Positions 19,720-30,319 of a DNA stretch of 59,184 nucleotides are shown here, piece by piece. Position 1 is the first letter of the stretch. Every line of letters begins with the position of its first letter. The position numbers and the translations under genes were made by a program. A model generated the notes under the pieces. It did no database searches and was not told the DNA's origin. It saw only the letters and a list, made by a program, of their open reading frames with translations. Origin of the DNA: an uncultured Ectothiorhodospiraceae bacterium (GTDB taxonomy: Bacteria; Pseudomonadota; Gammaproteobacteria; UBA9214); NCBI GenBank assembly GCA_947258615.1, contig CAMYIX010000061.1:1-59184 (forward strand). The letters run 5' to 3'.

Positions 19720-20232
19720 TTGAATAGATACAGACCAGCAATACTGATGGCAAGCCTGCTTGCGGCCGTGGTGGCATACTCCGGTGGTGCGCAGGCGGAA
19801 ATGAAAATCGGCTTTGTCGATACTGCAAAACTGATGGAGGCCGCACCCCAGGTCAAGGCTGCAAACAGCAAAATCGAAGCCGAGTTCGGACCCAGGGAGA
19901 AGGAGCTGGTGGCGCTGCAGCGCGAGATACAGAAGCTGGAGGATCAGCTGTCCCGCGACGGCACGGTCATGAGCGAGTCGGAGCGCTCCAAGCTGGAGCG
20001 GCAGATCCTCGGCAAGCGACGTGACCTGAAGCGTGCCCAGGAGGAATTCCGCGACGATCTCAATATCAGGCGCAACGAGGTGCTCACCAAGCTGCAGAAG
20101 GATATGTATGACGCCGTCGTGGCCTTTGCCAAGGAACAGAACTTTGACCTGATCCTGAGCCAGGGCGTGGTCTATTCCAGCGACCGGGTTGATATCACCG
20201 ACAGTATTGCGGCGAAGCTCAAGGGCAACTGA
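19720..20232 (+). CDS. skp: Periplasmic chaperone Skp/OmpH
   Basis: Skp holds unfolded outer-membrane proteins on their way to BamA. The 170-residue protein has a signal peptide (LLAAVVAYSGGAQAEMKIGFVD, cut after AQA), then long coiled-coil tentacles rich in Lys, Glu and Arg (EKELVALQREIQKLEDQLS, SERSKLERQILGKRRDLKRA) and the C-terminal AKEQNFDLILSQGVVY. The start is a TTG at 19720 with GGAGAG 6-7 bases upstream; an internal ATG at 19747 would shorten the signal peptide. It lies between bamA and lpxD as usual. Confidence 0.93.
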   Translation: MNRYRPAILMASLLAAVVAYSGGAQAEMKIGFVDTAKLMEAAPQVKAANSKIEAEFGPREKELVALQREIQKLEDQLSRDGTVMSESERSKLERQILGKRRDLKRAQEEFRDDLNIRRNEVLTKLQKDMYDAVVAFAKEQNFDLILSQGVVYSSDRVDITDSIAAKLKGN

Positions 20233-20261
20233 CCTCGCGGCAGCGACAGGGAAGCACCCGC

Positions 20262-21284
20262 ATGGGGCTGACACTCGGCGAACTGGCAGAGCGTATCGGC
20301 GGAGAACTGCGGGGTGATCCGGACTGCGTGATCACCTCGGTGGCCACCCTGCAGCATGCCGGTCCGGGCAGTATCAGTTTTCTTGCCAATACCACCTACA
20401 GGAAATACCTGTCACGGACCGCCGCCTCGGCGGTCATCATCCGGCCGGAGTTTGCAGGTGAGTGCCCGGCAGCGGCGATTGTCACCGCCGATCCCTATGT
20501 CGCCTATGCCCGGGCGGCCGCGCTGATCGTCCCGCCGCTGCCTCCCCGCCAGGGGACGCATCCGAGTGCCAGTATCGGCAAGGACTGCCAGATCGATTCC
20601 TCTGCCTGGATCGGGCCGAACTGCATTATCGAGGATGGTGTGCATATCGGTGCCGGCACCCAGCTGGCCGCAGGCTGTTTTGTCGGCCGGGACAGCCGGA
20701 TAGGGGCGGGCGGGTATCTGCACGCCAATGTCGTCATCTGTCACGGCGTGCGCGTCGGTGAACGGATCATCGTCCACCCCGGCGCCGTTATCGGGAGTGA
20801 CGGCTTTGGCCTGGCGAACGAGCACGGCCAGTGGCTGAAGGTGCCGCAGCTAGGGGGTGTGTGCATCGGCAACGATGTCGAGATCGGCGCCAATACCAGT
20901 ATCGATCGTGGTGCCCTGGACGATACGGTGCTCGAGGACGGGGTGAAGCTCGATAACCAGATACAGGTTGCGCATAACGTGCACATCGGTGCCCATACCG
21001 CCATCGCCGGTTGTGTGGGAATCTCCGGGAGCGCCAGGATAGGGCGGCACTGCATGATCGGCGGGGGGGCCGGGATCGTCGGCCACCTGGAAATCGCCGA
21101 CAACGTGACAGTGACCGGCATGACCATGGTGACCAAGTCCATCAGCGGTCCGGGTGTCTATTCTTCCGGGGTCCCGGCACAGGAAAATTCGGAATGGAAC
21201 AGGAATTATGCACGTTTCAGGAAGCTGGACCAGCTGGCCCGCAGGCTGCTGGCGCTGGAACGCAGGTTTGACGCGAAGGACTGA
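20262..21284 (+). CDS. lpxD: UDP-3-O-acyl-glucosamine N-acyltransferase
   Basis: The third step of lipid A synthesis: adds the second hydroxyacyl chain from acyl-ACP. At 340 residues it has the N-terminal uridine-binding domain (LGELAERIGGELRGD, ISFLANTTYRKYL), then many left-handed beta-helix hexapeptides (IGPNCIIEDGVHIGAGTQLA, VCIGNDVEIGANTSIDRGAL). The catalytic histidine lies in NQIQVAHNVHIG. The C-terminal helix (NYARFRKLDQLARRLLALER) is typical. It starts 29 bases after skp. Confidence 0.97.
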   Translation: MGLTLGELAERIGGELRGDPDCVITSVATLQHAGPGSISFLANTTYRKYLSRTAASAVIIRPEFAGECPAAAIVTADPYVAYARAAALIVPPLPPRQGTHPSASIGKDCQIDSSAWIGPNCIIEDGVHIGAGTQLAAGCFVGRDSRIGAGGYLHANVVICHGVRVGERIIVHPGAVIGSDGFGLANEHGQWLKVPQLGGVCIGNDVEIGANTSIDRGALDDTVLEDGVKLDNQIQVAHNVHIGAHTAIAGCVGISGSARIGRHCMIGGGAGIVGHLEIADNVTVTGMTMVTKSISGPGVYSSGVPAQENSEWNRNYARFRKLDQLARRLLALERRFDAKD

Positions 21285-21331
21285 ATTCAGGGTATTGAGC
21301 AACAGCCGACAGGACACCACCAGTTTAGCTT

Positions 21332-21772
21332 ATGGACATTAACCAGATACTGAAACATTTGCCGCACCGTTACCCGTTCCTGCTGATAGACCGGGTAATC
21401 GAGTTCAATCCGGGCGAATCGCTCACCGGCATCAAGAACGTCACCTACAATGAGCCCTTCTTTCAGGGTCATTTCCCGCAGCGCCCGATTATGCCCGGCG
21501 TGCTCATCCTCGAGGCCCTGGCGCAGGCAACCGGTCTGCTGGCGTTCCGGACGCTCGAGCAGTCGGCCGAACGGGACACTCTCTATTTTCTCGTTGGCAT
21601 GGACAAGGTTCGTTTCAAGCAGCCGGTGGAGCCGGGTGACCAACTGGTGTTGACCGCTACCCTGCTGAAGACAAAACGCGGTATCTGGGTGTTCGACTGC
21701 AATGCGAAGGTCGACGGCAAGCGGGTCGCCTCCGCCGAAATCATGTGCACCGAGAGGGACATCAACTCTTGA
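21332..21772 (+). CDS. fabZ: 3-hydroxyacyl-[acyl-carrier-protein] dehydratase FabZ
   Basis: A hot-dog-fold dehydratase of fatty acid elongation. Its 146 residues include [20 protein letters not shown] and the catalytic histidine and glutamate, His47 ([11 protein letters not shown]) and Glu61 (LEALAQATG). Its place between lpxD and lpxA ties acyl-ACP supply to lipid A synthesis. The stop codon overlaps the TTG start proposed for lpxA. Confidence 0.97.
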   Translation: MDINQILKHLPHRYPFLLIDRVIEFNPGESLTGIKNVTYNEPFFQGHFPQRPIMPGVLILEALAQATGLLAFRTLEQSAERDTLYFLVGMDKVRFKQPVEPGDQLVLTATLLKTKRGIWVFDCNAKVDGKRVASAEIMCTERDINS

Positions 21773-22539
21773 TTGACCCGCGCGCGGTCATCGACCCTGC
21801 AGCCCGGCTGGCGGACGATGTCAGCGTCGGGGCGTTCACGATTATCGGTGCCGATGTCGAGATCGATGCCGGCACCTGGATCGGTCCCCATGCCGTAATC
21901 AACGGCCCGACCCGCATCGGCCGGGACAACCGTATCTACCAGTTCGCCTCGGTCGGCGAGGCGCCCCAGGACAAGAAATATGCCGGCGAGCCGACCCGCC
22001 TCGAGATCGGTGACCGCAACCTGATCCGCGAATTCGTCACCATCAACCGCGGTACCGTGCAGGATGCTGGCGTCACGCGTATCGGTGACGACAACTGGAT
22101 TATGGCCTACGTCCATATCGCCCATGACTGCCGGATCGGAAACCAGGTCATCTTCTCGAATAACGCCTCGCTTGCCGGCCACGTCAGTGTCTATGACTAC
22201 GCGATCCTTGGTGGCTTCACCCTGGTCCACCAGTTTTGCGCCATCGGTGCGCATGCCTTCTGCGCCTTTGGCAGCAGCATCAAAAAGGATGTGCCGCCCT
22301 TTGTCATCGTGGACGGCAGTCCGGCACGTCCGCGTGGCCTGAATACAGAGGGCCTGAAGCGTCGCGGCTTTACGGACCAGGCCCAGCAGGCATTGCGCCG
22401 GGCCTACAAGACCCTGTACCGCTCGAACCTGTCACTGCAGGAAGCGCTGGTGAAATTACAGGAGATGGCACAGGAACAGGAGGAGGTGGCACAGCTGGTG
22501 TCTTTTGTCGAGCAGCAGACACGTGGAATTGTCCGCTGA
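21769..22539 (+). CDS. lpxA: UDP-N-acetylglucosamine acyltransferase
   Basis: The first step of lipid A synthesis, O-acylation of UDP-GlcNAc from hydroxyacyl-ACP. I place the start at the TTG at 21769, overlapping the fabZ stop, because it gives [17 protein letters not shown], which lines up with the family N-terminus, and GAGAGG lies upstream; an in-frame ATG at 21745 would add 8 unusual residues. This gives 256 residues. Hexapeptide repeats ([20 protein letters not shown]), the catalytic-histidine segment [11 protein letters not shown] and the C-terminal helical domain are all present. Confidence 0.95.
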   Translation: MIDPRAVIDPAARLADDVSVGAFTIIGADVEIDAGTWIGPHAVINGPTRIGRDNRIYQFASVGEAPQDKKYAGEPTRLEIGDRNLIREFVTINRGTVQDAGVTRIGDDNWIMAYVHIAHDCRIGNQVIFSNNASLAGHVSVYDYAILGGFTLVHQFCAIGAHAFCAFGSSIKKDVPPFVIVDGSPARPRGLNTEGLKRRGFTDQAQQALRRAYKTLYRSNLSLQEALVKLQEMAQEQEEVAQLVSFVEQQTRGIVR

Positions 22540-22638
22540 TGGACAGCCCGGACCGGCCAGTTTCCGCTGACTGTCAACAACTGCCCGTGGCGCTGACCGT
22601 GCCCCGGTCCGGGTGAGCTGCCGTTCGCCTGTTCGGCC

Positions 22639-23799
22639 ATGGGCAATAATACCCATCCACTCCATGTAGGCATCGTCGCCGGCGAGGCCTCGGGCGACCT
22701 GCTGGGCGCCGGGCTGATCGAGGCAATACGCGAGCAGTTCCCGGATGCCCTGTTTGAGGGTATCGGTGGGCCGCGCATGCAAGAGGCGGGTTGCTTCAGC
22801 CTCTATCCCATGGAACGACTGTCGGTGATGGGGCTTGCCGAGGTCGTCAGGCATCTGCCCGGGCTGTTGTCGATGCGGCGTGAACTCGGCGCACACTTTC
22901 TGAACAATCCCCCGGACATCTTCATCGGTGTCGATGCGCCAGATTTCAACCTTGGCCTGGAGCGCAGACTCAAGCGTGGCGGGATCCGGACCCTGCATTA
23001 CGTCAGTCCTTCCGTGTGGGCATGGCGCCAGTACCGGGTGGGCAAGATCGCCCGCAGCATCGACTGTATGCTGACCCTGTTCCCGTTCGAGGAACGCTTC
23101 TACCGTGAGCATCGGTTGCCGGTGCGCTGCGTCGGCCACCCGCTGGCAGACCTGCTGGCGGACGATATCGATCAGCTGCAGGCCCGCCGGCACCTGGGGC
23201 TCGGGAGTGATGCGGGGGTGGTCGCGCTGTTGCCCGGAAGCCGTGCCGATGAGGTCAGACGCCTTGCCGGGGCATTTATCGGGGCGGCGGCCTGGTGCCG
23301 GGAACGCCGGCCGGACCTGGAGTTTGTCGTGCCGCTGGCAAACAACCGCTGCCGGGAACTGTTCGAGCAGGCACTCTCCAGGGCCCAGACCAACGTCCCG
23401 ATGACCCTGATAGAGGGCAGGTCACTGGAGGCGATGGCTGCCGCCGATGCCGTACTGCTGGCCTCCGGAACCGCGACACTCGAATGCATGCTGCTCAAGC
23501 GGCCGATGGTCGTGGCCTACCGCCTGTCATCTCTGACCTACCGGATCGCAAAGCGACTGGTGAAGACGAAGTACTACTCGCTGCCGAATCTGCTGGCGGG
23601 GCAGGCGGTGGTGAGGGAGGTGATCCAGGACGAGGTCAGCGCCGAAAACCTCGGGCGCGCGTTGATGCAGTTGCTGGACAATCCCGGCCATTCCGCCGAG
23701 ATCCGGGCGATCTTCTCGAAGATCCACGACGAACTGCGCCGCGATGCGAACCGTAGCGCGGCCCAGGTGGTGCTCGCCATGGTGGGCCAGCATGACTGA
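22639..23799 (+). CDS. lpxB: Lipid-A-disaccharide synthase
   Basis: A GT19 glycosyltransferase joining UDP-2,3-diacylglucosamine and lipid X. Its 386 residues include the N-terminal [76 protein letters not shown] and the donor-binding [20 protein letters not shown]. It follows lpxA after a 99-base gap with no obvious gene, and its last 8 bases overlap rnhB. Confidence 0.97.
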   Translation: MGNNTHPLHVGIVAGEASGDLLGAGLIEAIREQFPDALFEGIGGPRMQEAGCFSLYPMERLSVMGLAEVVRHLPGLLSMRRELGAHFLNNPPDIFIGVDAPDFNLGLERRLKRGGIRTLHYVSPSVWAWRQYRVGKIARSIDCMLTLFPFEERFYREHRLPVRCVGHPLADLLADDIDQLQARRHLGLGSDAGVVALLPGSRADEVRRLAGAFIGAAAWCRERRPDLEFVVPLANNRCRELFEQALSRAQTNVPMTLIEGRSLEAMAAADAVLLASGTATLECMLLKRPMVVAYRLSSLTYRIAKRLVKTKYYSLPNLLAGQAVVREVIQDEVSAENLGRALMQLLDNPGHSAEIRAIFSKIHDELRRDANRSAAQVVLAMVGQHD

Positions 23800-24385
23800 G
23801 CTGTTCGATGCTGTCCCCGGGCATGTGGCCGGTGTCGATGAGGCCGGTCGCGGGCCGCTGGCGGGTCCGGTAATCGCCGCCGCGGTCATCCTTGATCCGG
23901 CACGCCCTGTCAGCGGCCTGCGCGATTCCAAAAAACTGACCCCGACACGCCGTGATGCCCTGTTCGATGAAATCACCGCGAACGCCCTGGCCTGGGCCGT
24001 GGGGCGTGCCGATGTCGAAGAGATCGACCGCATCAATATACTCCAGGCCACACTGCTTGCCATGCGCCGCGCCGTGGAGCAGCTGGTGCCCGCGGCCGAC
24101 GCAGTCCTGGTCGATGGCAACCAGTGCCCGCAGCTGGCCTGCCCGGTGCGGGCGGTCATCAAGGGTGACGACAAGGTCGCGGCTATCAGCGCCGCCTCGA
24201 TAATCGCCAAGGTGTCGCGTGACCGTGAGATGCTCGAGCTGGACAAGCGCTACCCGGGTTACGGCCTGGCCCGCCACAAGGGCTACCCCAGCCGGATGCA
24301 TCTTGAGGCCCTGCAAAGACTGGGGGTGACGCCGATACACCGGCGTTCCTATGCGCCGGTCAGGCGAATGCTGGAGGGTGTTTAG
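23792..24385 (+). CDS. rnhB: Ribonuclease HII
   Basis: Removes single ribonucleotides and RNA from RNA-DNA hybrids. The ATG at 23792 within the end of lpxB gives [20 protein letters not shown], placing catalytic Asp16 and Glu17 in the [13 protein letters not shown] motif; an upstream in-frame ATG at 23744 lies inside lpxB and adds non-family residues. Further motifs: [34 protein letters not shown] and GYPSRMH. 197 residues, normal size. It ends the lpx cluster and is convergent with the diguanylate cyclase gene. Confidence 0.96.
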   Translation: MTELFDAVPGHVAGVDEAGRGPLAGPVIAAAVILDPARPVSGLRDSKKLTPTRRDALFDEITANALAWAVGRADVEEIDRINILQATLLAMRRAVEQLVPAADAVLVDGNQCPQLACPVRAVIKGDDKVAAISAASIIAKVSRDREMLELDKRYPGYGLARHKGYPSRMHLEALQRLGVTPIHRRSYAPVRRMLEGV

Positions 24386-24396
24386 GTCCCGGGGTT

Positions 24397-25512
24397 TCAG
24401 GCGCAGGCCTGAATCGGGGCTACCTTGGGCCTGCCGCAACAGGCAGTGGCACGATTGCGTCCCGACATCTTGCTTCGATAGAGTGCGCTATCGGCGTTCT
24501 CCATGAGCAGCTCCGCCCGGTCGACATTGTCGGGATAGCTGGCGATACCGATGCTGATGCTGGCAGGAAACTCCTGGCCATCGATAACCAGGGGGGTGGT
24601 TTCAATCAACTCCCGGATGCGTTCCGCGACCAGTGCCGAACCTCCGGCGTCGGTATGCGGCATGAGAACGACAAACTCATCGCCGCCATAACGTGCGACT
24701 ATATCGGCCTCCCTGACCCCCTCGCTCATCAGGCCGGCAACATGCCTGATCAGGGCGCTGCCGGTGGTGTGTCCGAACTGGTCATTCACCGCCTTGAGCC
24801 TGTCGAGGTCGATCATGAGTATGCTCAGGGGATATGAATAGCGTGCCGCCCCGGCGATTTCCTTCTCGAGGATTTCATTGAAGGCGCGCATGTTCGATAT
24901 GCCGGTCAGGTCATCTGTCTGCGACAGTTCGGTGATCCTCTTCTTGGCATTGAGGATGTCGGATGCCAGAATGGAGGTGACATAGGCCACCAGCAACAGT
25001 GGCGAGAACCTGGCCATGATGAAGGTGAATGTCTGGGCGGCAAAGATATCCGTGGAGTAGTGCTGGTAACCCATGAGCAGATAACAGCAGGCAATCAGGG
25101 CGACTTCGAGTATGGTCATGATCTTGCCCAGCGTGATGGCGCAGGCAATGACCGCAATCAGGTACAGGTTCTGCAGCGGGCTTTCGATGCCACCGGTCTG
25201 CCATACCGCAAGGGTGATAAAGCCGATCATCGCCCAGGTCTCGACCGCCAGTTTCCACGGTGTGTCCTCGATCCTTGCGCCCACGTAGCGCAGCAGCAGC
25301 ACGAACACGGCATAAGCGCTCATGATTCCGATCAGGGTGTCGGGCGCATCGATGCTGCCGGTGGGAATAAAGAAATACACCATGACGATGATGAGCATGA
25401 GCCATTGCAACTCCGCCATGCTCCGGGAGAAGCTCTTGAGCTCGTTATCCTTGCAGATCGTGGAGCAATGCAGCGGCTTGTTCAGGTTTTCTGTTGGCAT
25501 CGGTTTGATCAC
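24397..25512 (-). CDS. Membrane-bound GGDEF diguanylate cyclase
   Basis: Predicted to make cyclic di-GMP from two GTP. The 371-residue protein has about six membrane helices in its N-terminal half (for example LQWLMLIIVMVYFFIP and LIGIMSAYAVFVLLLRYVG), then a GGDEF domain: TDDLTGISNMRAFNEIL, LDRLKAVNDQFGH and the catalytic ARYGGDEFVVL. An RxxD inhibitory site (READ) lies exactly five residues before GGDEF, so feedback inhibition is expected. The membrane part has no recognisable sensor family. It sits in the usual rnhB-dnaE junction in reverse orientation, so it is likely an accessory insertion. Confidence 0.92.
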   Translation of the reverse strand: MIKPMPTENLNKPLHCSTICKDNELKSFSRSMAELQWLMLIIVMVYFFIPTGSIDAPDTLIGIMSAYAVFVLLLRYVGARIEDTPWKLAVETWAMIGFITLAVWQTGGIESPLQNLYLIAVIACAITLGKIMTILEVALIACCYLLMGYQHYSTDIFAAQTFTFIMARFSPLLLVAYVTSILASDILNAKKRITELSQTDDLTGISNMRAFNEILEKEIAGAARYSYPLSILMIDLDRLKAVNDQFGHTTGSALIRHVAGLMSEGVREADIVARYGGDEFVVLMPHTDAGGSALVAERIRELIETTPLVIDGQEFPASISIGIASYPDNVDRAELLMENADSALYRSKMSGRNRATACCGRPKVAPIQACA

Positions 25513-25748
25513 AGGTACAGGATGACATACCTGTATCGGCCGCCGGCCCCACCTCTTTAACCTGCGTCAGCGGCCGGCGCCGGCCGCATGGTGACTGAAC
25601 GGGCCGCGGATCCCGCAACGCGCCGATGTCGGGCGTATACAGTTCTGATAATTTAAAGAACAAACAGTAAGATATCATACATTTCTGAAAAAATTATCTA
25701 TTCCAGACGGGACTTGAATCCCGGTCCTTAAAGCACGACACTTTTCCC

Positions 25749-28700
25749 ATGCAGACCAGCTTCGTCCACCTCCGCGTCCATAGCGAATATTCACTGGTAA
25801 ACGGTACCGTGCGGGTGCCACGCCTGGCCCGGTCTGTGGCGGACATGGGGATGCCCGCCGTGGCCGTAACGGACCAGAGCAACCTGTTTTCCATGGTCAA
25901 GTTCTACCGGGCCGCCATGGCGGCCGGTATCAAGCCGGTGGTGGGCGTGGACCTGTGGGTGGCGGACGCGGCCGCTAACGAGCAGCCGGTGCGCTTGGTC
26001 CTGTTGTGCAAACACCATGAAGGCTACCTGAATCTGACCGAACTGGTTTCGCGCACCTATACGGAGGGCCAGCACCGCGGGCACCCGGTGCTCGAAAAGT
26101 CCTGGCTGGAAGGTCACAGCGACGGCCTGATCGCCCTGTCTGGCGGGCGCGCGGGCGATATCGGCCAGGCCCTGCTGGCCAACAAGCCCGACCGGGCGCG
26201 TCGATTGCTGGACGGCTGGCGGACCCTGTTCCCCGACAGCTTCTATCTGGAATTGCAGCGTACCGGCCGTCCGGGAGAAGAGGACTATCTGCACCGTGCC
26301 GTGGGCCTGGCCGCCGAGACCGGGGTGCCGGTGGTGGCGACCAATGATGTGCACTTCATCGCGTCCACCGACTACGGGGCCCATGAGGCGCGCGTCTGCA
26401 TCAACGAGGGGCGGACACTGAATGATCCGCGCCGCTCGCGCGAGTTTACCGATCAGCAGTACCTGCGCACGCCGGAAGAGATGCGGGAACTGTTCGGTGA
26501 TCTACCCGAGGCGATCGAGAACAGCCTGGCGATCGCGCGACGTTGCAACCTGGAACTCGACCTGGGTCGCAATTACCTGCCCGATTTCCCGGTTCCTGCG
26601 GGCCTGACGATCGATGAATATTTCCGCCGCCTGGCCAGGGACGGGCTGGAGCATCGCCTGGGTGCGATCATCACCGCGGAGACGCCCGATCCGGATGCGC
26701 TGACACAGGAATACCGGGAACGCCTGGAGACCGAGATCGAGGTCATTGTCGAAATGGGTTTCCCGGGTTATTTCCTGATCGTGTCCGACTTCATCAAGTG
26801 GGCCAAGGACAACGGGGTCCCGGTCGGTCCCGGGCGCGGTTCGGGGGCCGGTTCCCTGGTCGCCTATGCCTTGCTGATCACCGACCTCGACCCGATCCGC
26901 TATGACCTGCTGTTCGAGCGCTTCCTGAATCCCGAGCGTGTATCCATGCCGGACTTCGATGTCGACTTCTGCATGGACGGCCGCGATCGGGTCATCGACT
27001 ACGTTGCGGAGCGCTACGGTCGCGATCGTGTCTCCCAGATCATCACCTACGGTTCCATGGCGGCCAAGGCCGTGGTGCGCGATGTCGGCCGCGTCCTCGG
27101 TCACCCCTATGGTTTTGTCGACCGGATTGCCAAGCTGATTCCCTTCGAGATCGGCATCACCCTCGACAAGGCCCTCGCACAGGAGGCGGCACTCAAGGAA
27201 CTCTATGAGAGCGACGAGGACGTCAGGGCGGTGATCGACCTGGCGCAGTCGCTGGAAGGCCTGGCACGCAACGCTGGCAAGCATGCCGGAGGCGTGGTGA
27301 TCGCACCCTCGCGACTGACCGACTTCACACCGCTGTACTGCGAACAGGGCAGTGACGCAGTGGTGAGCCAGTTCGACAAGGACGACGTCGAGGCCGTGGG
27401 ACTGGTCAAGTTCGACTTTCTCGGTCTGCGGACCCTGACCATCATCGACCGGGCGCTCAAGACCATCAACGCCGGGCAGGCGGAGACCGGCGAAGCCGCC
27501 GTGGACATCGCAGCCATCCCGCTGACCGACCGGCCCAGCTTCGATCTGCTCAAGGCCTGTGCCACCACCGCGATCTTCCAGCTCGAGTCCTCCGGCATGA
27601 AAGACCTGATCCGGCGCCTGCAACCGGACAGTTTCGAGGACATCGTTGCGCTGGTGGCCCTGTTCCGTCCCGGCCCACTGCAGTCAGGCATGGTGGACGA
27701 TTTCATCAAGCGCAAGCACGGTGCAAAGGTCAGTTATCCGCACCCTGACCTGGAGCCCATACTCAAGCCGACCTACGGCATCATCCTCTACCAGGAACAG
27801 GTGATGCAGATCGCCCAGGTGCTGGCCGGCTATTCGCTGGGCGGGGCCGACCTGCTGCGCCGCGCCATGGGCAAGAAGAAACCCGAGGAAATGGCCAAGC
27901 AGCGCGCCATCTTTCTCGAGGGTGCACTCAAGCGGGGTGTCGATGAAAAGGTCGCCACCCATATCTTCGACCTGATGGAAAAATTTGCCGGCTACGGGTT
28001 CAACAAGAGCCATTCCGCCGCCTATGCCCTGATCTCCTACCAGACGGCCTGGCTGAAGGCCCATTACCCGGCCGCGTTCATGGCGGCCGTACTGTCGGCG
28101 GACATGGACAACACCGACAAGATCGTCCTGCTGGTCGCCGAGTGCCGGGACATGAAACTGAAGGTCGTGCCCCCGGACGTGAACAGCTCCGACTATCATT
28201 TCACCACCCGCTCCGACAACACCATCATCTACGGGCTGGGCGCAATCAAGGGCGTCGGGCAGGCGGCGATCGAGGCCATGCTGGACGAGCGCCGCGAGCA
28301 CGGCGTTTTTGCCGACCTCTACAACCTGTGCCAGCGCGTCGATGCGCGCAAGATCAACCGCCGCGTCATGGAGGCACTGATCCGTGCCGGTGCGCTGGAC
28401 CCCATGGGTGACAGCCGCGCCACGCAGATGGCCAACCTGCCACAGGCGCTGAAACTGGCCGAACAGACCTCCCGCAATCAGGACACCGGCCAGGATGACC
28501 TGTTCGGCGAGGCCGCCGAGGTGGTGTGTACCCCGCAGGACAGGCAGCAGCTGCCGGAGTGGAACGAGGAGCAGAGACTGCTGGGCGAGAAGGAAACGCT
28601 GGGTCTGTATCTGACCGGCCACCCGATCACGCGTTACCTGGCGGAACTGGACCGGATCACCAGTGGCAGACTGGCAGCGCTGGCGGCCTCCGGGAGCGAC

Positions 28701-29249
28701 GCTCCGGGTCTGTCGGCGGGGCGTGGAAACGGGGGTGAGCGTCCCGTGACCATCGCCGGTCTGGTGATGTCCATGCGTACCCGCCGGACCCAGCGCGGTA
28801 GCAAGATTGCCTTCCTGACACTGGATGACGACAGCGCCCGTATCGAGGTGCGCGTGTTTTCCGAGGTCTTCGACAGGCACCAGGCGCTGCTCGGCAAGGA
28901 CAAGGTCCTGGTCATCAAGGGCACGCTGGGCGTGGATGACTATTCCGGCGGTAACCAGGTGACCGCCCAGGAAATCCTGGACATCAATCAGGCGCGCGAG
29001 ACCTATGCACGGCGACTGGTGGTCGGTATCGAGGCAGGGCAGGCGGGTAACGGTTTCATGCATTCGCTCGCGGATGTCCTCAAGCCGTTCCGGGAAGGCC
29101 AGTGCCGGGTCTGCATCGATTATCTCGGCGGCGCTGCCGAGGCGCGGCTTGCGCTGGGGGACGAGTGGACGGTGCATCCCACCGATGAGTTGCTGCACCG
29201 TCTGCAGGAACTGGCCGGTAACGAGCGCGTGCTGGTCGAATACAGCTGA
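25749..29249 (+). CDS. dnaE: DNA polymerase III alpha subunit
   Basis: The replicative polymerase catalytic subunit, 1166 residues. Order: PHP domain (FVHLRVHSEYSLVNGTV), palm and fingers with catalytic aspartates in MPDFDVDFCMDGRD (about Asp404 and Asp406) and the third in VGLVKFDFLGLRTL, GFNKSHSAAYALISYQTAWL, a helix-hairpin-helix region, an OB domain (VTIAGLVMSMRTRRTQRGSK) and the C-terminal tau-binding region. accA follows after 62 bases. The 236-base upstream gap has an AT-rich stretch near 25650-25690 suitable for a promoter, not assigned. Confidence 0.97.
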   Translation: MQTSFVHLRVHSEYSLVNGTVRVPRLARSVADMGMPAVAVTDQSNLFSMVKFYRAAMAAGIKPVVGVDLWVADAAANEQPVRLVLLCKHHEGYLNLTELVSRTYTEGQHRGHPVLEKSWLEGHSDGLIALSGGRAGDIGQALLANKPDRARRLLDGWRTLFPDSFYLELQRTGRPGEEDYLHRAVGLAAETGVPVVATNDVHFIASTDYGAHEARVCINEGRTLNDPRRSREFTDQQYLRTPEEMRELFGDLPEAIENSLAIARRCNLELDLGRNYLPDFPVPAGLTIDEYFRRLARDGLEHRLGAIITAETPDPDALTQEYRERLETEIEVIVEMGFPGYFLIVSDFIKWAKDNGVPVGPGRGSGAGSLVAYALLITDLDPIRYDLLFERFLNPERVSMPDFDVDFCMDGRDRVIDYVAERYGRDRVSQIITYGSMAAKAVVRDVGRVLGHPYGFVDRIAKLIPFEIGITLDKALAQEAALKELYESDEDVRAVIDLAQSLEGLARNAGKHAGGVVIAPSRLTDFTPLYCEQGSDAVVSQFDKDDVEAVGLVKFDFLGLRTLTIIDRALKTINAGQAETGEAAVDIAAIPLTDRPSFDLLKACATTAIFQLESSGMKDLIRRLQPDSFEDIVALVALFRPGPLQSGMVDDFIKRKHGAKVSYPHPDLEPILKPTYGIILYQEQVMQIAQVLAGYSLGGADLLRRAMGKKKPEEMAKQRAIFLEGALKRGVDEKVATHIFDLMEKFAGYGFNKSHSAAYALISYQTAWLKAHYPAAFMAAVLSADMDNTDKIVLLVAECRDMKLKVVPPDVNSSDYHFTTRSDNTIIYGLGAIKGVGQAAIEAMLDERREHGVFADLYNLCQRVDARKINRRVMEALIRAGALDPMGDSRATQMANLPQALKLAEQTSRNQDTGQDDLFGEAAEVVCTPQDRQQLPEWNEEQRLLGEKETLGLYLTGHPITRYLAELDRITSGRLAALAASGSDAPGLSAGRGNGGERPVTIAGLVMSMRTRRTQRGSKIAFLTLDDDSARIEVRVFSEVFDRHQALLGKDKVLVIKGTLGVDDYSGGNQVTAQEILDINQARETYARRLVVGIEAGQAGNGFMHSLADVLKPFREGQCRVCIDYLGGAAEARLALGDEWTVHPTDELLHRLQELAGNERVLVEYS

Positions 29250-29311
29250 CTTGTTTCACTACGGCGTAGACGTTACCTTTGGCGGCAGGATGTTAACGGC
29301 TGGTAAATGAC

Positions 29312-30271
29312 ATGAACCTGAATTTTCTCGAGTTCGAGCAGCCCATTGCCGAACTGGAAGCAAAGATCGATGAGCTGACCTATATCGGCGATGACGCGGA
29401 TGTCAACATCAACGATGAGGTCGCCAAGCTCAAGGCAAAGAGCAAGACACTGACAGAGTCGATCTTTTCCAGCCTGACACCCTGGCAGATCTCCCAGCTG
29501 GCGCGCCATCCGCAGCGTCCCTACACCATGGACTACCTCATCCGGGTGTTCAGTGATTTCCAGGAACTGCACGGTGACCGCTGTTTTGCCGATGACCACG
29601 CTATCATTGGCGGGGTCGCCCGGCTCGAGGGTACTCCGGTGATGGTCATCGGCCAGCAGAAGGGGCGTGACACCAAGGAGAAACTGCAGCGTAATTTCGG
29701 CATGCCGCGTCCCGAGGGTTACCGCAAGGCGCTGCGACTGATGCATATGGCGGAGCGCTTCAGGCTGCCGATCCTGACCTTCATCGACACCCCGGGGGCC
29801 TATCCCGGAATCGGCGCTGAGGAGCGCGGCCAGAGTGAGGCCATCGCGAGGAACCTGTACGTGATGTCAGGATTGCGAACCCCGGTCATCTGCACAGTCA
29901 TCGGTGAGGGGGGCTCGGGTGGCGCACTGGCCATCGGAGTCGGTGACCGGGCCCTGATGCTGCAGTACAGCACCTATTCGGTGATTTCCCCCGAGGGTTG
30001 CGCATCGATTCTCTGGAAGAGCGCTGAAAAGGCAGAGGAGGCCGCCGAGGCACTTGGCATCACCTCGAAGCGCCTCAAGGAACTCGGCCTGGTCGACCGC
30101 ATCATCGAGGAACCGCTGGGCGGCGCGCACCGTGATGTGGATACCATTGCAGAGAATATCAAGCAGGCGCTGGTCGAGGAACTGGGCCGGCTGACAACGG
30201 TCTCCATCGATGAACTGCTTGAGAGCCGCTACCAGCGCCTGATGGCCTACGGCGAGTTCACCGAGCGCTGA
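29312..30271 (+). CDS. accA: Acetyl-CoA carboxylase carboxyltransferase subunit alpha
   Basis: One half of the carboxyltransferase that makes malonyl-CoA for fatty acid synthesis; partners with AccD, which is not in the window. Its 319 residues match E. coli. Signatures: [84 protein letters not shown] and [14 protein letters not shown]. It follows dnaE as in E. coli. A 7-bp hairpin without a T-run lies between it and tilS at 30288-30307. Confidence 0.97.
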   Translation: MNLNFLEFEQPIAELEAKIDELTYIGDDADVNINDEVAKLKAKSKTLTESIFSSLTPWQISQLARHPQRPYTMDYLIRVFSDFQELHGDRCFADDHAIIGGVARLEGTPVMVIGQQKGRDTKEKLQRNFGMPRPEGYRKALRLMHMAERFRLPILTFIDTPGAYPGIGAEERGQSEAIARNLYVMSGLRTPVICTVIGEGGSGGALAIGVGDRALMLQYSTYSVISPEGCASILWKSAEKAEEAAEALGITSKRLKELGLVDRIIEEPLGGAHRDVDTIAENIKQALVEELGRLTTVSIDELLESRYQRLMAYGEFTER

Positions 30272-30319
30272 TCCTTGCTTGCCTGCTGACCGGTTGTACC
30301 ACCGGTCGACCCTTGACCG

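Noticed and set aside
25700-25728. On the minus strand, a tRNA T-arm-like sequence (CCGGGATTCAAGTCCCG) upstream of dnaE
   Set aside because: It has an extra A between stem and loop, and no acceptor, D-arm or anticodon arm can be found next to it.
30288-30307. Hairpin GACCGGT/ACCGGTC between accA and tilS as a terminator
   Set aside because: There is no T-run after the stem, so it does not meet the pattern of a Rho-independent terminator.
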